Below, piece after piece: positions 51,831 through 60,780 of a stretch of 64,000 nucleotides of DNA. The number at the start of each line of letters is the position of its first letter. The first letter of the stretch is position 1. Below the pieces are notes generated by a model. The model ran no database searches. It was given only the letters and a program-made list of their open reading frames with translations, and was not told the DNA's origin. Made by a program: the position numbers and the translations under genes. This DNA is from Aminobacter sp. AP02 (GTDB taxonomy: Bacteria; Pseudomonadota; Alphaproteobacteria; Rhizobiales; Rhizobiaceae): the NCBI RefSeq assembly GCF_003148805.1, contig NZ_QGGX01000024.1, positions 1 to 64,000 on the forward strand. Direction: 5' to 3'.

Positions 51831-52876
51831 TCGTAGGGCCTTAACTCGATGACGATGATGGGGCGTCCATAACCAAGCAGGCGCGTCGCAAACTCAATTG
51901 TTCGCGCGCTGCTGAGCCCTCTGCGTCCGGTCTTGAGATCGTAGACGCAGATCGGTCCAAACTCGCGATCCTCAAGCACGTCGACCCGGACTGCTGTGAA
52001 ATCCCGCGGGGCTTCCTCAACCTTCTTAAGAAGTGATACCTCTGCTTTCAAAGTCGTATCTTCGAGTTGAAGGATCTTCGCTCGCAATCGCGTATGTATT
52101 GCGGTGCCAAACACTGCCGCACTGGAATATGGCCCGGCGAGTTTCGCTTCCTCCATCGATTCATTCGAAAGCCGCTGAACGAGTTCCAGCTTGGTACAGA
52201 CCGCCTCGGTCTCGACGCGCGAAAGCATGCCTACGAAGCTGAGACTAGGCAGTATCGACCCGTTTGGCCGAAATTCCTTCGCCGTAAAAGCAAGACATGC
52301 CCGCTGGTCGCGCGTATTGCCAATCGACAAATGATTGTAGAGCTGTCGCCCCGCCTCTAATGCCTGGCGGGCAACTGGCGCATTTACGCGCTGGATCATC
52401 GGCAGGGACATCGGCCCCTGAGAAGTCCACAAGGTCTTGCTGACCGGTTTGCCCGCGCCATCCAGTACGGTTTGGGTAGCTCCCTCAGTTTGGAATACGA
52501 ATCGCCTCCCGCCGTTCAGGGTTACGGTATGTCGCACGTGCGGGCTTCGCGGGCTGTTTGCTTGTCCGACATGTGTTGCAACTCGCGCCTGGCCGGCGCT
52601 CGGTTTGCCTGATGGCCTAGCCGCAGAGTCCCGGCCGGGCATCGCGCTCGGTGATGCCCCAAGCCCTGTCGGATTGCGGTTCGGTCGCGAGCGACCGGCA
52701 TCTGCATCGCCATCCGTCCACTGTCCGCCGTCTGGCTCACCGGCCGGCACACGGGGCTGGCCAGGATTGAAGCCTGCCTTTAGCCGAAGCCGCAGCAGTT
52801 TGACATCGAGATCGACGCCGACATGCCTCGTGCGGAACTTCCTCAGTACGGCCTGTTCATCGTTTGTGTTCGTCAT
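51827..52876 (-). CDS. Polymorphic-toxin-like protein with PD-(D/E)xK nuclease domain
   Basis: 349 residues from the ATG at 52876 (GGGAC upstream). Residues 37-54 read NPGQPRVPAGEPDGGQWT, a motif I know from rhizobial toxin-like proteins; about 55-115 is a Ser/Pro/Arg-rich linker. The C-terminal third has the RecB-type nuclease set: H261 in GTAIHTRL, E279 in KAEVSLLKK, D299 in VRVDVLED, and D313/K315 in CVYDLKTGRRG. No signal peptide, PAAR, RHS or VgrG part is seen, so how it might be delivered is open. The gene looks less G+C-rich than its neighbours. It could also be an abortive-infection nuclease. Confidence 0.75.
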   Translation of the reverse strand: MTNTNDEQAVLRKFRTRHVGVDLDVKLLRLRLKAGFNPGQPRVPAGEPDGGQWTDGDADAGRSRPNRNPTGLGASPSAMPGRDSAARPSGKPSAGQARVATHVGQANSPRSPHVRHTVTLNGGRRFVFQTEGATQTVLDGAGKPVSKTLWTSQGPMSLPMIQRVNAPVARQALEAGRQLYNHLSIGNTRDQRACLAFTAKEFRPNGSILPSLSFVGMLSRVETEAVCTKLELVQRLSNESMEEAKLAGPYSSAAVFGTAIHTRLRAKILQLEDTTLKAEVSLLKKVEEAPRDFTAVRVDVLEDREFGPICVYDLKTGRRGLSSARTIEFATRLLGYGRPIIVIELRPYE

Positions 52877-52950
52877 GCTTGTCCCATCGCCAAACAACGG
52901 CAATGGTACATGAAAATATTCCTACAATCAATGATTGAGATTGCCAGTTA

Positions 52951-54189
52951 TTATTCCAACCCTCTCACAACCTCCAGAACATCCGCTTCCGCCTTGCGAC
53001 CCTCGAATTCGTCGACGATGCCGAAGGCGCCGCCATAACCCCAGATCGACCAGGCAAAGCCATGCGCCTCGGCGCGGCCGATCATGTCCTGGACGTAGGC
53101 CGCACGCCAGGCGCCGGGAATGACATGGGGATTGTTGTACTCCTGCCGGATCATGCCGAACTCGCCGAGATAGATGTTTTCAGGCGCGATACCGTGCTTT
53201 TTCGCCCAGGCCGCGACCTGCTGGAACGGCGCGTCGAGCGTGGTTTCGAGTTTTTCCCTGGTGTCGATGAGTGTCACCTGCTCATCTAGATAGGCGAGCA
53301 TGCCGGTGCGGCGCAGCATAGGCGCTTCGGCCCTGATCCTGGCCCTCACCTTGTCGAGGGCTGCGTCGAGTTCCGCGCGCGGCACGGCATAGAGGGGATA
53401 GGGCAGCCCGGTGACATAGGGAATGAAATCGCCGGCCCAGGTCGCGCCCTGGTGGGTGAGAAGGAAAGGCTGGTAGGAATGAAAGGTCCAGATGACATTG
53501 TCGTCGGGGATGGCCTTCGGGTCGAGCGCGGCGAGACCAACGGCGCTGCCCCAACAGCTCCCTGACAGGATAAGCGTCAGCCGCGTCGCCGAAGCGCGTG
53601 CGGCGGCGTGAAGCCGCCTGAGCCGCTCGGGCCAGAGTTTTGGCGCGTCCGGCTCGCAATCGACGACCGGCTCGTTCATCAGTTCGAAGGCCAGCAAGGT
53701 CGGATCTTCCTTCGACAGGCGGAGCGCCATCTGGCGAACCAGATCGACATAACGGTCGAAATTTGCCGGATCGTCCATCACCTCGGCCATGCCGATCTGG
53801 CCGTTGCCGCCAGCCGAAATGAGATGGAGGTCGACAACCGCCTTGAGCCCGGCAGCGTTGACGAGCCGGGCGGACTGGAGAACGCTTTCCAGCAACTGCT
53901 CGCGCAACGTCACTGTCTTGCCGGACAAAAACACCGAGGGATCCACGGGGATGCGCACGACGTCGAAACCATCGGCCTTGAGCGCCCTGAGGTCGCTTTC
54001 GCCGAGCCGCTTGCGCCACTCGGGAAAGGGCAGGATCACATCTGGGATGCCCCATTTGTCCTCGCCGGGCCAGGTCTCCCAGATGTCGAGATTGATGCCG
54101 CGCTTCATTGAAAAGGTGGCCGCACCGACTGATGCAACCGGCACGACCAGCATCAGCAACGCCAAAAGACAGGTCTTGATCATCGCCAT
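52951..54189 (-). CDS. Exported GH5 family glycoside hydrolase (cellulase-like)
   Basis: About 412 residues. A signal peptide (MIKTCLLALLMLVVPVASVGAAT) leads to FSMKRGINLDIWETWP, then a (beta/alpha)8 barrel with the acid/base Glu in LLAFELMNEPVVDC, NVIWTFHSYQPFLLTHQG, and the nucleophile Glu in IYLGEFGMIRQEYN. It cleaves beta-glucan or related polysaccharide outside the cytoplasm; in rhizobia such enzymes can trim the cell's own or plant polymers. Three ATGs (54201, 54189, 54183) are possible; 54189 has GGATGG upstream. It is divergent from ybgC by about 65 bases. Confidence 0.9.
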   Translation of the reverse strand: MAMIKTCLLALLMLVVPVASVGAATFSMKRGINLDIWETWPGEDKWGIPDVILPFPEWRKRLGESDLRALKADGFDVVRIPVDPSVFLSGKTVTLREQLLESVLQSARLVNAAGLKAVVDLHLISAGGNGQIGMAEVMDDPANFDRYVDLVRQMALRLSKEDPTLLAFELMNEPVVDCEPDAPKLWPERLRRLHAAARASATRLTLILSGSCWGSAVGLAALDPKAIPDDNVIWTFHSYQPFLLTHQGATWAGDFIPYVTGLPYPLYAVPRAELDAALDKVRARIRAEAPMLRRTGMLAYLDEQVTLIDTREKLETTLDAPFQQVAAWAKKHGIAPENIYLGEFGMIRQEYNNPHVIPGAWRAAYVQDMIGRAEAHGFAWSIWGYGGAFGIVDEFEGRKAEADVLEVVRGLE

Positions 54190-54255
54190 TATTGCTGCCA
54201 TCCGGTTCGCTGCAGACAAGACTGGTGCCCAAAAGCCCGGAAAAAGGAAAGCCCC

Positions 54256-54732
54256 ATGGCCGATCAGGGTGAACTCGACGTGCTGGCTGCTGGCCTTGCC
54301 GGCGGATTGACGCCTTTCGGCCACCGCCTCATGGCACGGGTCTATTATGCCGACACCGACTTTTCCGGCGTCGTCTACCATGCGCGCTATCTCGAGTTCT
54401 TCGAGCGCGGCCGCTCCGATTTCCTCAGGCTGGCGGGCGTCCACCACACCGAACTCGCTGACGGCAAGCATGGCGAAAAGATCGTCTGGGTCGTCAGGCG
54501 CATGGAGATCGATTTCCGCGGCTCGGCCAAGATCGACGACGTGCTGACCATCGAGACCCGCACGGTCGAGATTTCGGGTGCCCGCATCACCATGGCACAG
54601 CAGCTCAAGCGCGGCGAAGACGTGCTGGTCGAGGCGCGCGTGGAAGCCGCGATCATCGGCGAGAACGGTCGCCCCAGGCGTTTTCCCAAGGACTGGATCG
54701 ACGCCTTCATGCCCGCGGCTTCGCAGGTTTGA
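54256..54732 (+). CDS. ybgC: Tol-Pal associated acyl-CoA thioesterase YbgC
   Basis: 158 residues, single hotdog fold. HRLMARVYYADTDFSGVVYHARYLEFFERGRSDFLRLAG holds the catalytic Asp in the DTDxxGxVYH motif. YbgC hydrolyses acyl-CoA and is found at the head of tol-pal clusters. The ATG at 54256 has AAAGGAAAG upstream. It precedes tolQ by 380 bases, a longer gap than usual, with a possible promoter for tolQ in between. Confidence 0.94.
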   Translation: MADQGELDVLAAGLAGGLTPFGHRLMARVYYADTDFSGVVYHARYLEFFERGRSDFLRLAGVHHTELADGKHGEKIVWVVRRMEIDFRGSAKIDDVLTIETRTVEISGARITMAQQLKRGEDVLVEARVEAAIIGENGRPRRFPKDWIDAFMPAASQV

Positions 54733-55112
54733 CGCAAGACAGCTGCCTAACAGGTGCCCGCCGATCACAAGTTTGTGTGGCGCTGACAGACAAAGCCTGC
54801 TGACGGTTTCACGCGTCTCGGAAAAGCGGCGCCCAGGTACCGGTATCGGATCAAGCACCGCTTTGCAGTGATGATGAGTCACCTCGCGGCGCCGCACTTC
54901 CTAACCCATCCTTAACCATAACGGTCCATTAAAGGACAAGTGAAAGTCGTAAGGATTCCGAGCGGCCTTCCTTTCACCAAATTTCGCCCCGAAAAGGCCG
55001 AAAAGGCGCATTTTGGGGCACTTCCGGAAGCTTCGCGCGAACGGACCACGATGGGATGATGCGCAAGGGCTAGCCACAAGCCGGGCCCGGAAATCTTAAG
55101 GACTGTTACAAG
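54733..55112. other. Intergenic region between ybgC and tolQ
   Basis: 380 bases. TTAACCAT at 54912-54919 (a CtrA half-site form) and another TTAA at 54929-54932 suggest a regulated promoter for tolQRAB. Nothing coding is seen. Confidence 0.5.
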
Positions 55113-55823
55113 ATGGAAAACCTACCTCTCGCCCATACCGGCGCGGAATTGTCGATTTGGGCGCTGTTCTGGCAGGCTGGCTGGGTGGTCAAGCTCGTGA
55201 TGCTGGGCCTGCTCGGCGCTTCGGTGTGGACCTGGGCGATCATCGTCGACAAGCTGGTTGCCTACAACCGCATGCGCGCGGCCCTCAGCCGCTTCGAGCA
55301 GATTTTCTGGTCGGGTCAGTCTCTGGAAGAGCTCTATCGCAACCTTTCCGACCGCAAGACCACCGGCATGAGCGCGATCTTCGTCGCTGCCATGAAGGAA
55401 TGGAAGAAGAGCTTCGAAAAGGGCGCCAAGTCGCCGCTCGGCCTGCAGACCCGCATCGACAAGGCGATGGACCTGGCGCTGACGCGCGAGATGGAACGGC
55501 TGGAAGGCCGCCTCGGATTCCTGGCCACCATCGGTTCGGCAGCCCCCTTCATCGGCCTGTTCGGCACCGTGGTCGGCATCATGACCTCGTTCCAGGCCAT
55601 CGCCGGCTCGAAGTCGACCAACCTTGCCGTCGTCGCACCGGGTATCGCCGAAGCACTTCTGGCAACAGCAATCGGCCTGCTCGCCGCTATCCCGGCGGTC
55701 ATCGCCTATAACAAGCTGTCATCCGACGCCGGCAAGATTGCCCTGCGTATGGAAGGCTTCGCCGACGAGTTCTCCGCCATACTCTCGCGCCAAATCGATG
55801 AAAAAGTCGCGCAGCGGGCCTGA
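55113..55823 (+). CDS. tolQ: Tol-Pal proton channel subunit TolQ
   Basis: 236 residues with three membrane helices (LVMLGLLGASVWTWAIIV near the N-terminus; LGFLATIGSAAPFIGLFGTVVGIM and LATAIGLLAAIPAVIAYN later). The conserved APFIGLFGTVVGIM and the Thr/Ala/Pro face of the last helices are intact. With TolR it uses the proton gradient to energise TolA for outer-membrane constriction at division. The ATG follows a 380-base gap after ybgC. tolR begins 10 bases after its stop. Confidence 0.97.
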   Translation: MENLPLAHTGAELSIWALFWQAGWVVKLVMLGLLGASVWTWAIIVDKLVAYNRMRAALSRFEQIFWSGQSLEELYRNLSDRKTTGMSAIFVAAMKEWKKSFEKGAKSPLGLQTRIDKAMDLALTREMERLEGRLGFLATIGSAAPFIGLFGTVVGIMTSFQAIAGSKSTNLAVVAPGIAEALLATAIGLLAAIPAVIAYNKLSSDAGKIALRMEGFADEFSAILSRQIDEKVAQRA

Positions 55824-55833
55824 GGAGTAGACC

Positions 55834-56292
55834 ATGGGTATGTCAGTTAGCGCGGGCGGTTCTGGCCGCGGCGGGCGCGGCCACCGGCGGCGCGGCCGTC
55901 ATCACGGCCTGATGTCGGAAATCAACGTCACGCCGTTCGTCGACGTCATGCTGGTGCTGCTCATCATCTTCATGGTGGCCGCACCGCTGATGACGGTGGG
56001 CGTGCCGATCGACCTGCCCGAGACCGCGGCCAAGGCGCTGAACTCGGAAACCCAGCCGATCACCATCTCCATCAATCAGGCTGGCCAGATCCACATCCAG
56101 GAAACCGAGATTCCGATCGACGAAGTCGTGGCCAAGCTCGGTGCGATCGCCAAGGCAGGCTATGAGGAACGCATCTATGTGCGCGGCGACAAGACCGCCG
56201 ACTATGGCACTGTGATGAAGGTCATGGCCCGTATCCAGGCCGCCGGCTACAACAAGATCGGCCTCGTCACGCTTCAGGAACAGGACCAGTAG
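55834..56292 (+). CDS. tolR: Tol-Pal subunit TolR
   Basis: 152 residues. A Gly/Arg-rich cytosolic N-terminus (about 30 residues, longer than in E. coli) is followed by SEINVTPFVDVMLVLLIIFMVAAPLM, where the Asp of PFVDVMLVLLII is the proton-relay residue. The periplasmic domain follows (TISINQAGQIHIQETEIPIDEV). It acts with TolQ as the motor that drives TolA. Confidence 0.95.
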   Translation: MGMSVSAGGSGRGGRGHRRRGRHHGLMSEINVTPFVDVMLVLLIIFMVAAPLMTVGVPIDLPETAAKALNSETQPITISINQAGQIHIQETEIPIDEVVAKLGAIAKAGYEERIYVRGDKTADYGTVMKVMARIQAAGYNKIGLVTLQEQDQ

Positions 56293-56299
56293 TCCCAAA

Positions 56300-57367
56300 A
56301 TGAAGATGAAGGCCGGCCTTACAACATCTGTGGTTCTGCATGCAGCGGTGCTGGGCTTCGGCATGTTCACGCTGTCGGCGCCGAGCGCCCTCGAAGTCGC
56401 CGATGTCGAGGCGTTCCCGGTCGACATCGTGCCGGTCGAATCGATCACCCAGATCCAGAAAGGCGACAAAAAGGCACCGGCCAATGAAAAACCGGCACCG
56501 AAGCCGACGAGCCGGCCTGACATCGTGCCCGACGCCCAGAATGTTGGCGACAACAAGATCGACAGCGACAAGCCGCCGACGCCCGAGCCGACGCAAAAGG
56601 AAGTGGACGTCGCGGCAGCACCTCCGCCCTCGCCCAAGCCAAAACCGACTCCGGTCGAGCAGCCCAAGCCTGAGCCGGCAAAGCAGGCCGAGCCCAAGCC
56701 TGTGCCGGTTCCGGCAACCGAGGTGACGCCGCAGCCGCAACCCAAGCAGGAGGTCAAGCCCGATCCTGTCGCCGAGACAATCGTCTCCGACCAGGCCGAG
56801 GCCGAAGCCGTCAAGCTGCCCGAAAACGCGCCCTCGCCCGAGGCAAAGCCGCAGCCTCCCCAGGCGCAGACGGCCAAGACGCCTGACCGCAAGCAGGACG
56901 ACAAGCAGACCCAGCAAGCTTCTTCCAAGCCGAAGTCGGAAGAGAAGGAATTCAACGCCGACGAGGTCGCAGCCCTGCTCAACAAGCAGAAGCCCTCGGG
57001 CGGCGGCGCCAAGCGCTCGACCGAACAGGCGGCACTGGGCGGCAAGAAGGACACGGGCGGCTCGAAGCTGAGCCAGAGCGAAATGGACGCACTGCGCGGT
57101 CAGGTCCAGCGCTGCTGGAACGTGCCGGCAGGAGCCATGGACGGCGGCGCGCTCAAGGTTTCCATCAAGTTCAAGCTGACCCAGACCGGCGAGATCGAAG
57201 GCCGGCCGGAGATCGTCTCCGGCGGCGGGTCGGCCGGCATCGAACGCGCGGCGGCTGAGTCGGCGCGGCGCGCGGTCCTGCAATGCGCACCCTACAATCT
57301 GCCCGCCGAGAAATACGAAACCTGGGCGGATGTCATCGTCAATTTCGACCCGAGCGAGATGTTCTGA
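56300..57367 (+). CDS. tolA: Tol-Pal energy transducer TolA
   Basis: 355 residues. N-terminal membrane helix (GLTTSVVLHAAVLGFGMF) with the Ser-His pattern that contacts TolQR, then a long Pro/Lys/Glu-rich domain II (about 55-225) spanning the periplasm, and a C-terminal domain (MDALRGQVQRCWNVPAGAMDGGALKVSIKFKLTQTGEIEG) that would bind Pal and TolB. A proline-rich spacer replaces the helical one of enterobacteria, as is common in alphaproteobacteria. The ATG is eight bases after the tolR stop. Confidence 0.93.
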   Translation: MKMKAGLTTSVVLHAAVLGFGMFTLSAPSALEVADVEAFPVDIVPVESITQIQKGDKKAPANEKPAPKPTSRPDIVPDAQNVGDNKIDSDKPPTPEPTQKEVDVAAAPPPSPKPKPTPVEQPKPEPAKQAEPKPVPVPATEVTPQPQPKQEVKPDPVAETIVSDQAEAEAVKLPENAPSPEAKPQPPQAQTAKTPDRKQDDKQTQQASSKPKSEEKEFNADEVAALLNKQKPSGGGAKRSTEQAALGGKKDTGGSKLSQSEMDALRGQVQRCWNVPAGAMDGGALKVSIKFKLTQTGEIEGRPEIVSGGGSAGIERAAAESARRAVLQCAPYNLPAEKYETWADVIVNFDPSEMF

Positions 57368-57403
57368 GCGCCCCCGCTCATCCGGAACAAAGAGGCCTTT
57401 CTT

Positions 57404-58720
57404 ATGAAGCATGTAATCAGAGCGATCCTTTTGATCAGCGCCATGGCGAGCGGCATGACCGCGTTTGCTACCTTGCCCGCACGCGCGCTGGTCGAGATCG
57501 ACGTCAATAAGGGCAATGTCGAGCCGCTGCCGATCGCCATTACCGACTTCCTGTCGGGCGATGGCATCGGCGCCGAGATCGCCGGCATCGTCGCCGCCGA
57601 TCTGAAGCGCTCGGGCCTGTTCGCACCGATCGACAAGGCAGCCTTCATCGAAAAGATCTCCAACCCCGATGTCGCGCCGCGCTTCGAGGACTGGAAGGTC
57701 ATCAATGCACAGGCGCTGGTGACCGGGCGCGTCAGCCAGGAAGCCGACGGCAGGCTCAAGGCCGAGTTCCGGCTGTGGGACACCTTTGCCGGCCAGCAGC
57801 TCGCCGGCGAGCAGTTCTTCGCCAACAAGGCAAATTCGCGCCGCATCGCCCACATTATCGCCGACGCCATCTATGAGCGATTGACCGGCGAGAAGGGTTA
57901 CTTTGACACCCGCGTCGTGTTCATCGACGAAACGGGGGCCAAGACCGCGCGCAAGAAGCGGCTCGCCATCATGGACCAGGATGGCGCCAACGTGCGCTAC
58001 CTTTCCGACGGCCGCGCGATGGCCATGACGCCGCGCTTTTCGCCGACGCGTCAGGAAATCACCTACATGTCCTACGAGAGCGGGCAGCCGCAGGTCTATC
58101 TCCTGCAGATCGAGACCGGCCAGCGCGAACTCGTCGGCAACTTCCCCGGCATGACCTTTGCGCCGCGCTTTTCACCTGATGGCCAGAAGGTGATCATGAG
58201 CCTGCTGCGCGACGACGGCAATTCCAACATCTTCTCGATGGACCTGCGCAGCCGCACGACCACGCGCTTGACCAATTCCAGCGCCATCGATACCTCGCCG
58301 TCCTATTCGCCCGACGGGTCAAAGGTCGTCTTCACCTCCGACCGTGGCGGCCAGCCGCAGATCTATGTCATGGGCGCGGATGGCTCGGGGCAGACCCGCG
58401 TGTCCTTCGGCGGCGGCAGCTATTCGACGCCAGTGTGGTCGCCGCGCGGCGACCTGATCGCCTTCACCAAGCAGTCGGGCGGCCAGTTCCAGATCGGCGT
58501 CATGAAGACCGACGGTTCGGGCGAGCGCATCCTGTCGACAGGTTTCCAGCAGGAAGGCCCGACCTGGGCGCCCAACGGCCGCGTCGTCATGTTCTTCCGC
58601 GATGCGCCCGGCGGTGGCGGTCCCAAGCTCTATTCGGTGGACCTCACCGGCCGCAACGAGCAAGCGATCCCGACCCAGGGCTTCGCTTCGGACCCTGCCT
58701 GGTCGCCGCTGCTCGATTAA
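57404..58720 (+). CDS. tolB: Tol-Pal periplasmic beta-propeller TolB
   Basis: 438 residues. A signal peptide ([22 protein letters not shown]) opens it. The N-terminal domain ([26 protein letters not shown]) is followed by a six-bladed propeller of WD40-like repeats: [73 protein letters not shown]. It links Pal to TolA across the periplasm. A strong terminator lies 58 bases after the stop, so pal may have its own promoter. Confidence 0.97.
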   Translation: MKHVIRAILLISAMASGMTAFATLPARALVEIDVNKGNVEPLPIAITDFLSGDGIGAEIAGIVAADLKRSGLFAPIDKAAFIEKISNPDVAPRFEDWKVINAQALVTGRVSQEADGRLKAEFRLWDTFAGQQLAGEQFFANKANSRRIAHIIADAIYERLTGEKGYFDTRVVFIDETGAKTARKKRLAIMDQDGANVRYLSDGRAMAMTPRFSPTRQEITYMSYESGQPQVYLLQIETGQRELVGNFPGMTFAPRFSPDGQKVIMSLLRDDGNSNIFSMDLRSRTTTRLTNSSAIDTSPSYSPDGSKVVFTSDRGGQPQIYVMGADGSGQTRVSFGGGSYSTPVWSPRGDLIAFTKQSGGQFQIGVMKTDGSGERILSTGFQQEGPTWAPNGRVVMFFRDAPGGGGPKLYSVDLTGRNEQAIPTQGFASDPAWSPLLD

Positions 58721-58778
58721 CCTTTGAGCCCGAAAACCCGGATCGGTCTTTTCGGGTACGCGATTACAAGTTGCTGGA

Positions 58779-58812
58779 ACGCCGCGCGTCGAAACAGACG
58801 CGCGGCGTTTTT
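58779..58812 (+). terminator. Terminator after tolB
   Basis: A twelve-base perfect stem 58779-58790 / 58797-58808 with a six-base loop and five T residues. It ends the ybgC-tolQRAB transcript before pal. Confidence 0.88.
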
Positions 58813-58980
58813 GCAACGATGACTATTAACCTTTCCAAGACAGGCGCGACCAATGGGCCGAACGGCGGCATTTGCCCAATCGCGCCGCCTTTCCGCCGCA
58901 TTTCGTCCTACGGTGCGCGGCGATGTGCATGTTGGACGGCAGCCGTAGCGGGGACGCGAAGGGCGAGCGGCAACGAAATT

Positions 58981-59010
58981 TTAACCATGTTTCTTGAATG
59001 CCGGTTAACC
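58981..59010 (+). promoter_or_regulatory. TTAACC repeats in the pal promoter region (possible CtrA half-sites)
   Basis: TTAACCAT at 58981-58988 and TTAACC at 59005-59010 lie in the 254 bases between the tolB terminator and the pal start. TTAACCAT is a known half-site form for CtrA. Position is right for pal regulation; the rest is inference. Confidence 0.4.
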
Positions 59011-59065
59011 GCAACGTGGTTACTGGATGTTCAACCAAATGACTCAAATGCGAAGGAGAGGCGGG

Positions 59066-59572
59066 ATGCGCCGTATCGCAAAATTTGCAACCAACCCCGT
59101 GGTCGTGGCCCTTGTCGCCTCGCTGGCGATTGCCGGCTGCGCCTCGAAGAAATCCCCTAACAGCGCGGCCGATCTCGGCCTCGGTGGCGCCGGCGCGGCT
59201 ACGCCTGGTTCGTCGCAGGACTTCACCGTCAATGTCGGCGACCGCATCTTCTTCGACACCGACTCCTCGTCGGTTCGTGCAGATGCACAGGGCATCCTTG
59301 CCCGTCAGGCCCAGTGGCTCAACAAGTACAGCCAGTATGCCGTCGTTGTCGAAGGCCACGCCGACGAGCGCGGCACCCGCGAATACAACCTCGCACTCGG
59401 CGCGCGTCGTGCGGCAGCCGCCCGCGACTACCTGATCTCGCAGGGCGTTTCGGCCAAGCGCCTCAAGACGATCTCCTACGGCAAGGAACGTCCGGTCGCC
59501 GTTTGCGACGACATCTCCTGCTGGTCGCAGAACCGTCGCGCTGTCACGACGCTCTCCGGCGCCGGCAGCTAA
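59066..59572 (+). CDS. pal: Peptidoglycan-associated lipoprotein Pal
   Basis: 168 residues. Lipobox LAIAGC with Cys25, then a short linker and the OmpA-like domain DRIFFDTDSSSVRADAQGIL, VVVEGHADERGTREYNLALGARRA, with the Asp and Arg that hold meso-diaminopimelate. An outer-membrane lipoprotein that ties the wall to the membrane as the end of the Tol-Pal system. The start at 59066 has AGGAG seven bases upstream; longer in-frame ATGs exist. A terminator lies before cpoB. Confidence 0.97.
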   Translation: MRRIAKFATNPVVVALVASLAIAGCASKKSPNSAADLGLGGAGAATPGSSQDFTVNVGDRIFFDTDSSSVRADAQGILARQAQWLNKYSQYAVVVEGHADERGTREYNLALGARRAAAARDYLISQGVSAKRLKTISYGKERPVAVCDDISCWSQNRRAVTTLSGAGS

Positions 59573-59601
59573 GCGGGGCCTAAAAGCCACACAGTTGAAG
59601 G

Positions 59602-59626
59602 AAAGGCGGTCTTCGGGCCGCCTTTT
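59602..59626 (+). terminator. Terminator after pal
   Basis: Stem AAAGGCGG / CCGCCTTT with a UUCG-type loop (59612-59615) followed by T residues, about 30 bases after the pal stop. Confidence 0.85.
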
Positions 59627-59733
59627 GCTTATCTGGATGGCCGAAACAAAATTTGGCCGAAGTCTCGCGTCCTGATAAATGACGACAGCGCATCGGCGCA
59701 AAGCAACCAATTCTCTTCCACGGCGAGAGGCTA

Positions 59734-60780
59734 ATGCATTTTCGATCAATCCTGAGTGGCACGCTTGCCATCTTTCTTTTATCCGGAGCCGCAGCGCACG
59801 CGCGCGACGGCATTGGCATCGATCTTCCCAAATTCGGCCTGCCGGGCGTGTTCGGCAGCAAGACCCAAAGCAATGAAGGCGCGATCCAGCTCGCCCAGGC
59901 GGGTGATCCGCGCGTCACCGCGCTCGAAGAGCAGATCCGCAAGCTCAATGGCAGCATCGAAGAGCTGAACTTCCAGATCCTGCAGATGCAGGAACAGATG
60001 CGGAAGATGCAGGAAGACAACGAATTCCGATTCCAGGAAATCGAAGGTGGCGGACAGAAGAAGTCCGACGCTTCCGGCAAGACCAACAGCTCGATTGTTG
60101 AGGCGCCCACGGCGCCTCAACCCGGCGAGACACAAACTGCCCGGGCGACCGCGCCCACAGCCAGCGGACAAAGTGTCGAAGACGTGATTGTCGAATCGGG
60201 CACCGGCGAACCCGGTGCGGTTGCCGGTGGCACCGGCGAACCGCCAGCGACTTTCGGCACCATCACGGTCGATGCCAATGGCAACGTGGTGTCACAATCA
60301 GCCAGCCCGCAAGCCGCTGCGCCGGCACAGCCGAAGGCACCCGCCACCGCGCAGCCCAAGGCCAATGGGACCGCTGTTGCCGCACTGCCTGACACCAACG
60401 ACCCGGATGAGCTTTACCGCAACTCCTACCAGTTCGTGCTTTCCGGCGACTACACCACCGCCGAACAGGGGTTCCGCGATCACATCCAGCGTTTCCCGGC
60501 CGACCCCAAGACGGCTGACGCCCGCTTCTGGCTCGGCGAGTCGCTGCTGGGACAAAAGAAGTATCGCGACGCGGCCGAAATCTTCCTCGCCGCCAGCAAG
60601 GCATACCCGAAGTCCAAGAAAGCACCCGAAATGATGCTCAAGCTTGGCGTTTCGCTGGTCGGCCTCAAGCAGCGCGACGTCGCTTGCGCCACCTTCACCG
60701 AGATCGGCAAGCGTTACCCAGACGCCTCGGGAGCGGTCAAGGAGCGGGTCAAGCAGGAACGGGCTCTCGCCGCGTGCTGA
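59734..60780 (+). CDS. ybgF: Tol-Pal system protein YbgF / CpoB
   Basis: 348 residues. Signal peptide ([19 protein letters not shown]), a coiled-coil trimerisation stretch ([39 protein letters not shown] at about 50-90), a Pro/Ala-rich linker, and C-terminal TPR repeats ([53 protein letters not shown]). CpoB coordinates peptidoglycan synthesis with outer-membrane constriction. The end overlaps the tilS start. Confidence 0.94.
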   Translation: MHFRSILSGTLAIFLLSGAAAHARDGIGIDLPKFGLPGVFGSKTQSNEGAIQLAQAGDPRVTALEEQIRKLNGSIEELNFQILQMQEQMRKMQEDNEFRFQEIEGGGQKKSDASGKTNSSIVEAPTAPQPGETQTARATAPTASGQSVEDVIVESGTGEPGAVAGGTGEPPATFGTITVDANGNVVSQSASPQAAAPAQPKAPATAQPKANGTAVAALPDTNDPDELYRNSYQFVLSGDYTTAEQGFRDHIQRFPADPKTADARFWLGESLLGQKKYRDAAEIFLAASKAYPKSKKAPEMMLKLGVSLVGLKQRDVACATFTEIGKRYPDASGAVKERVKQERALAAC

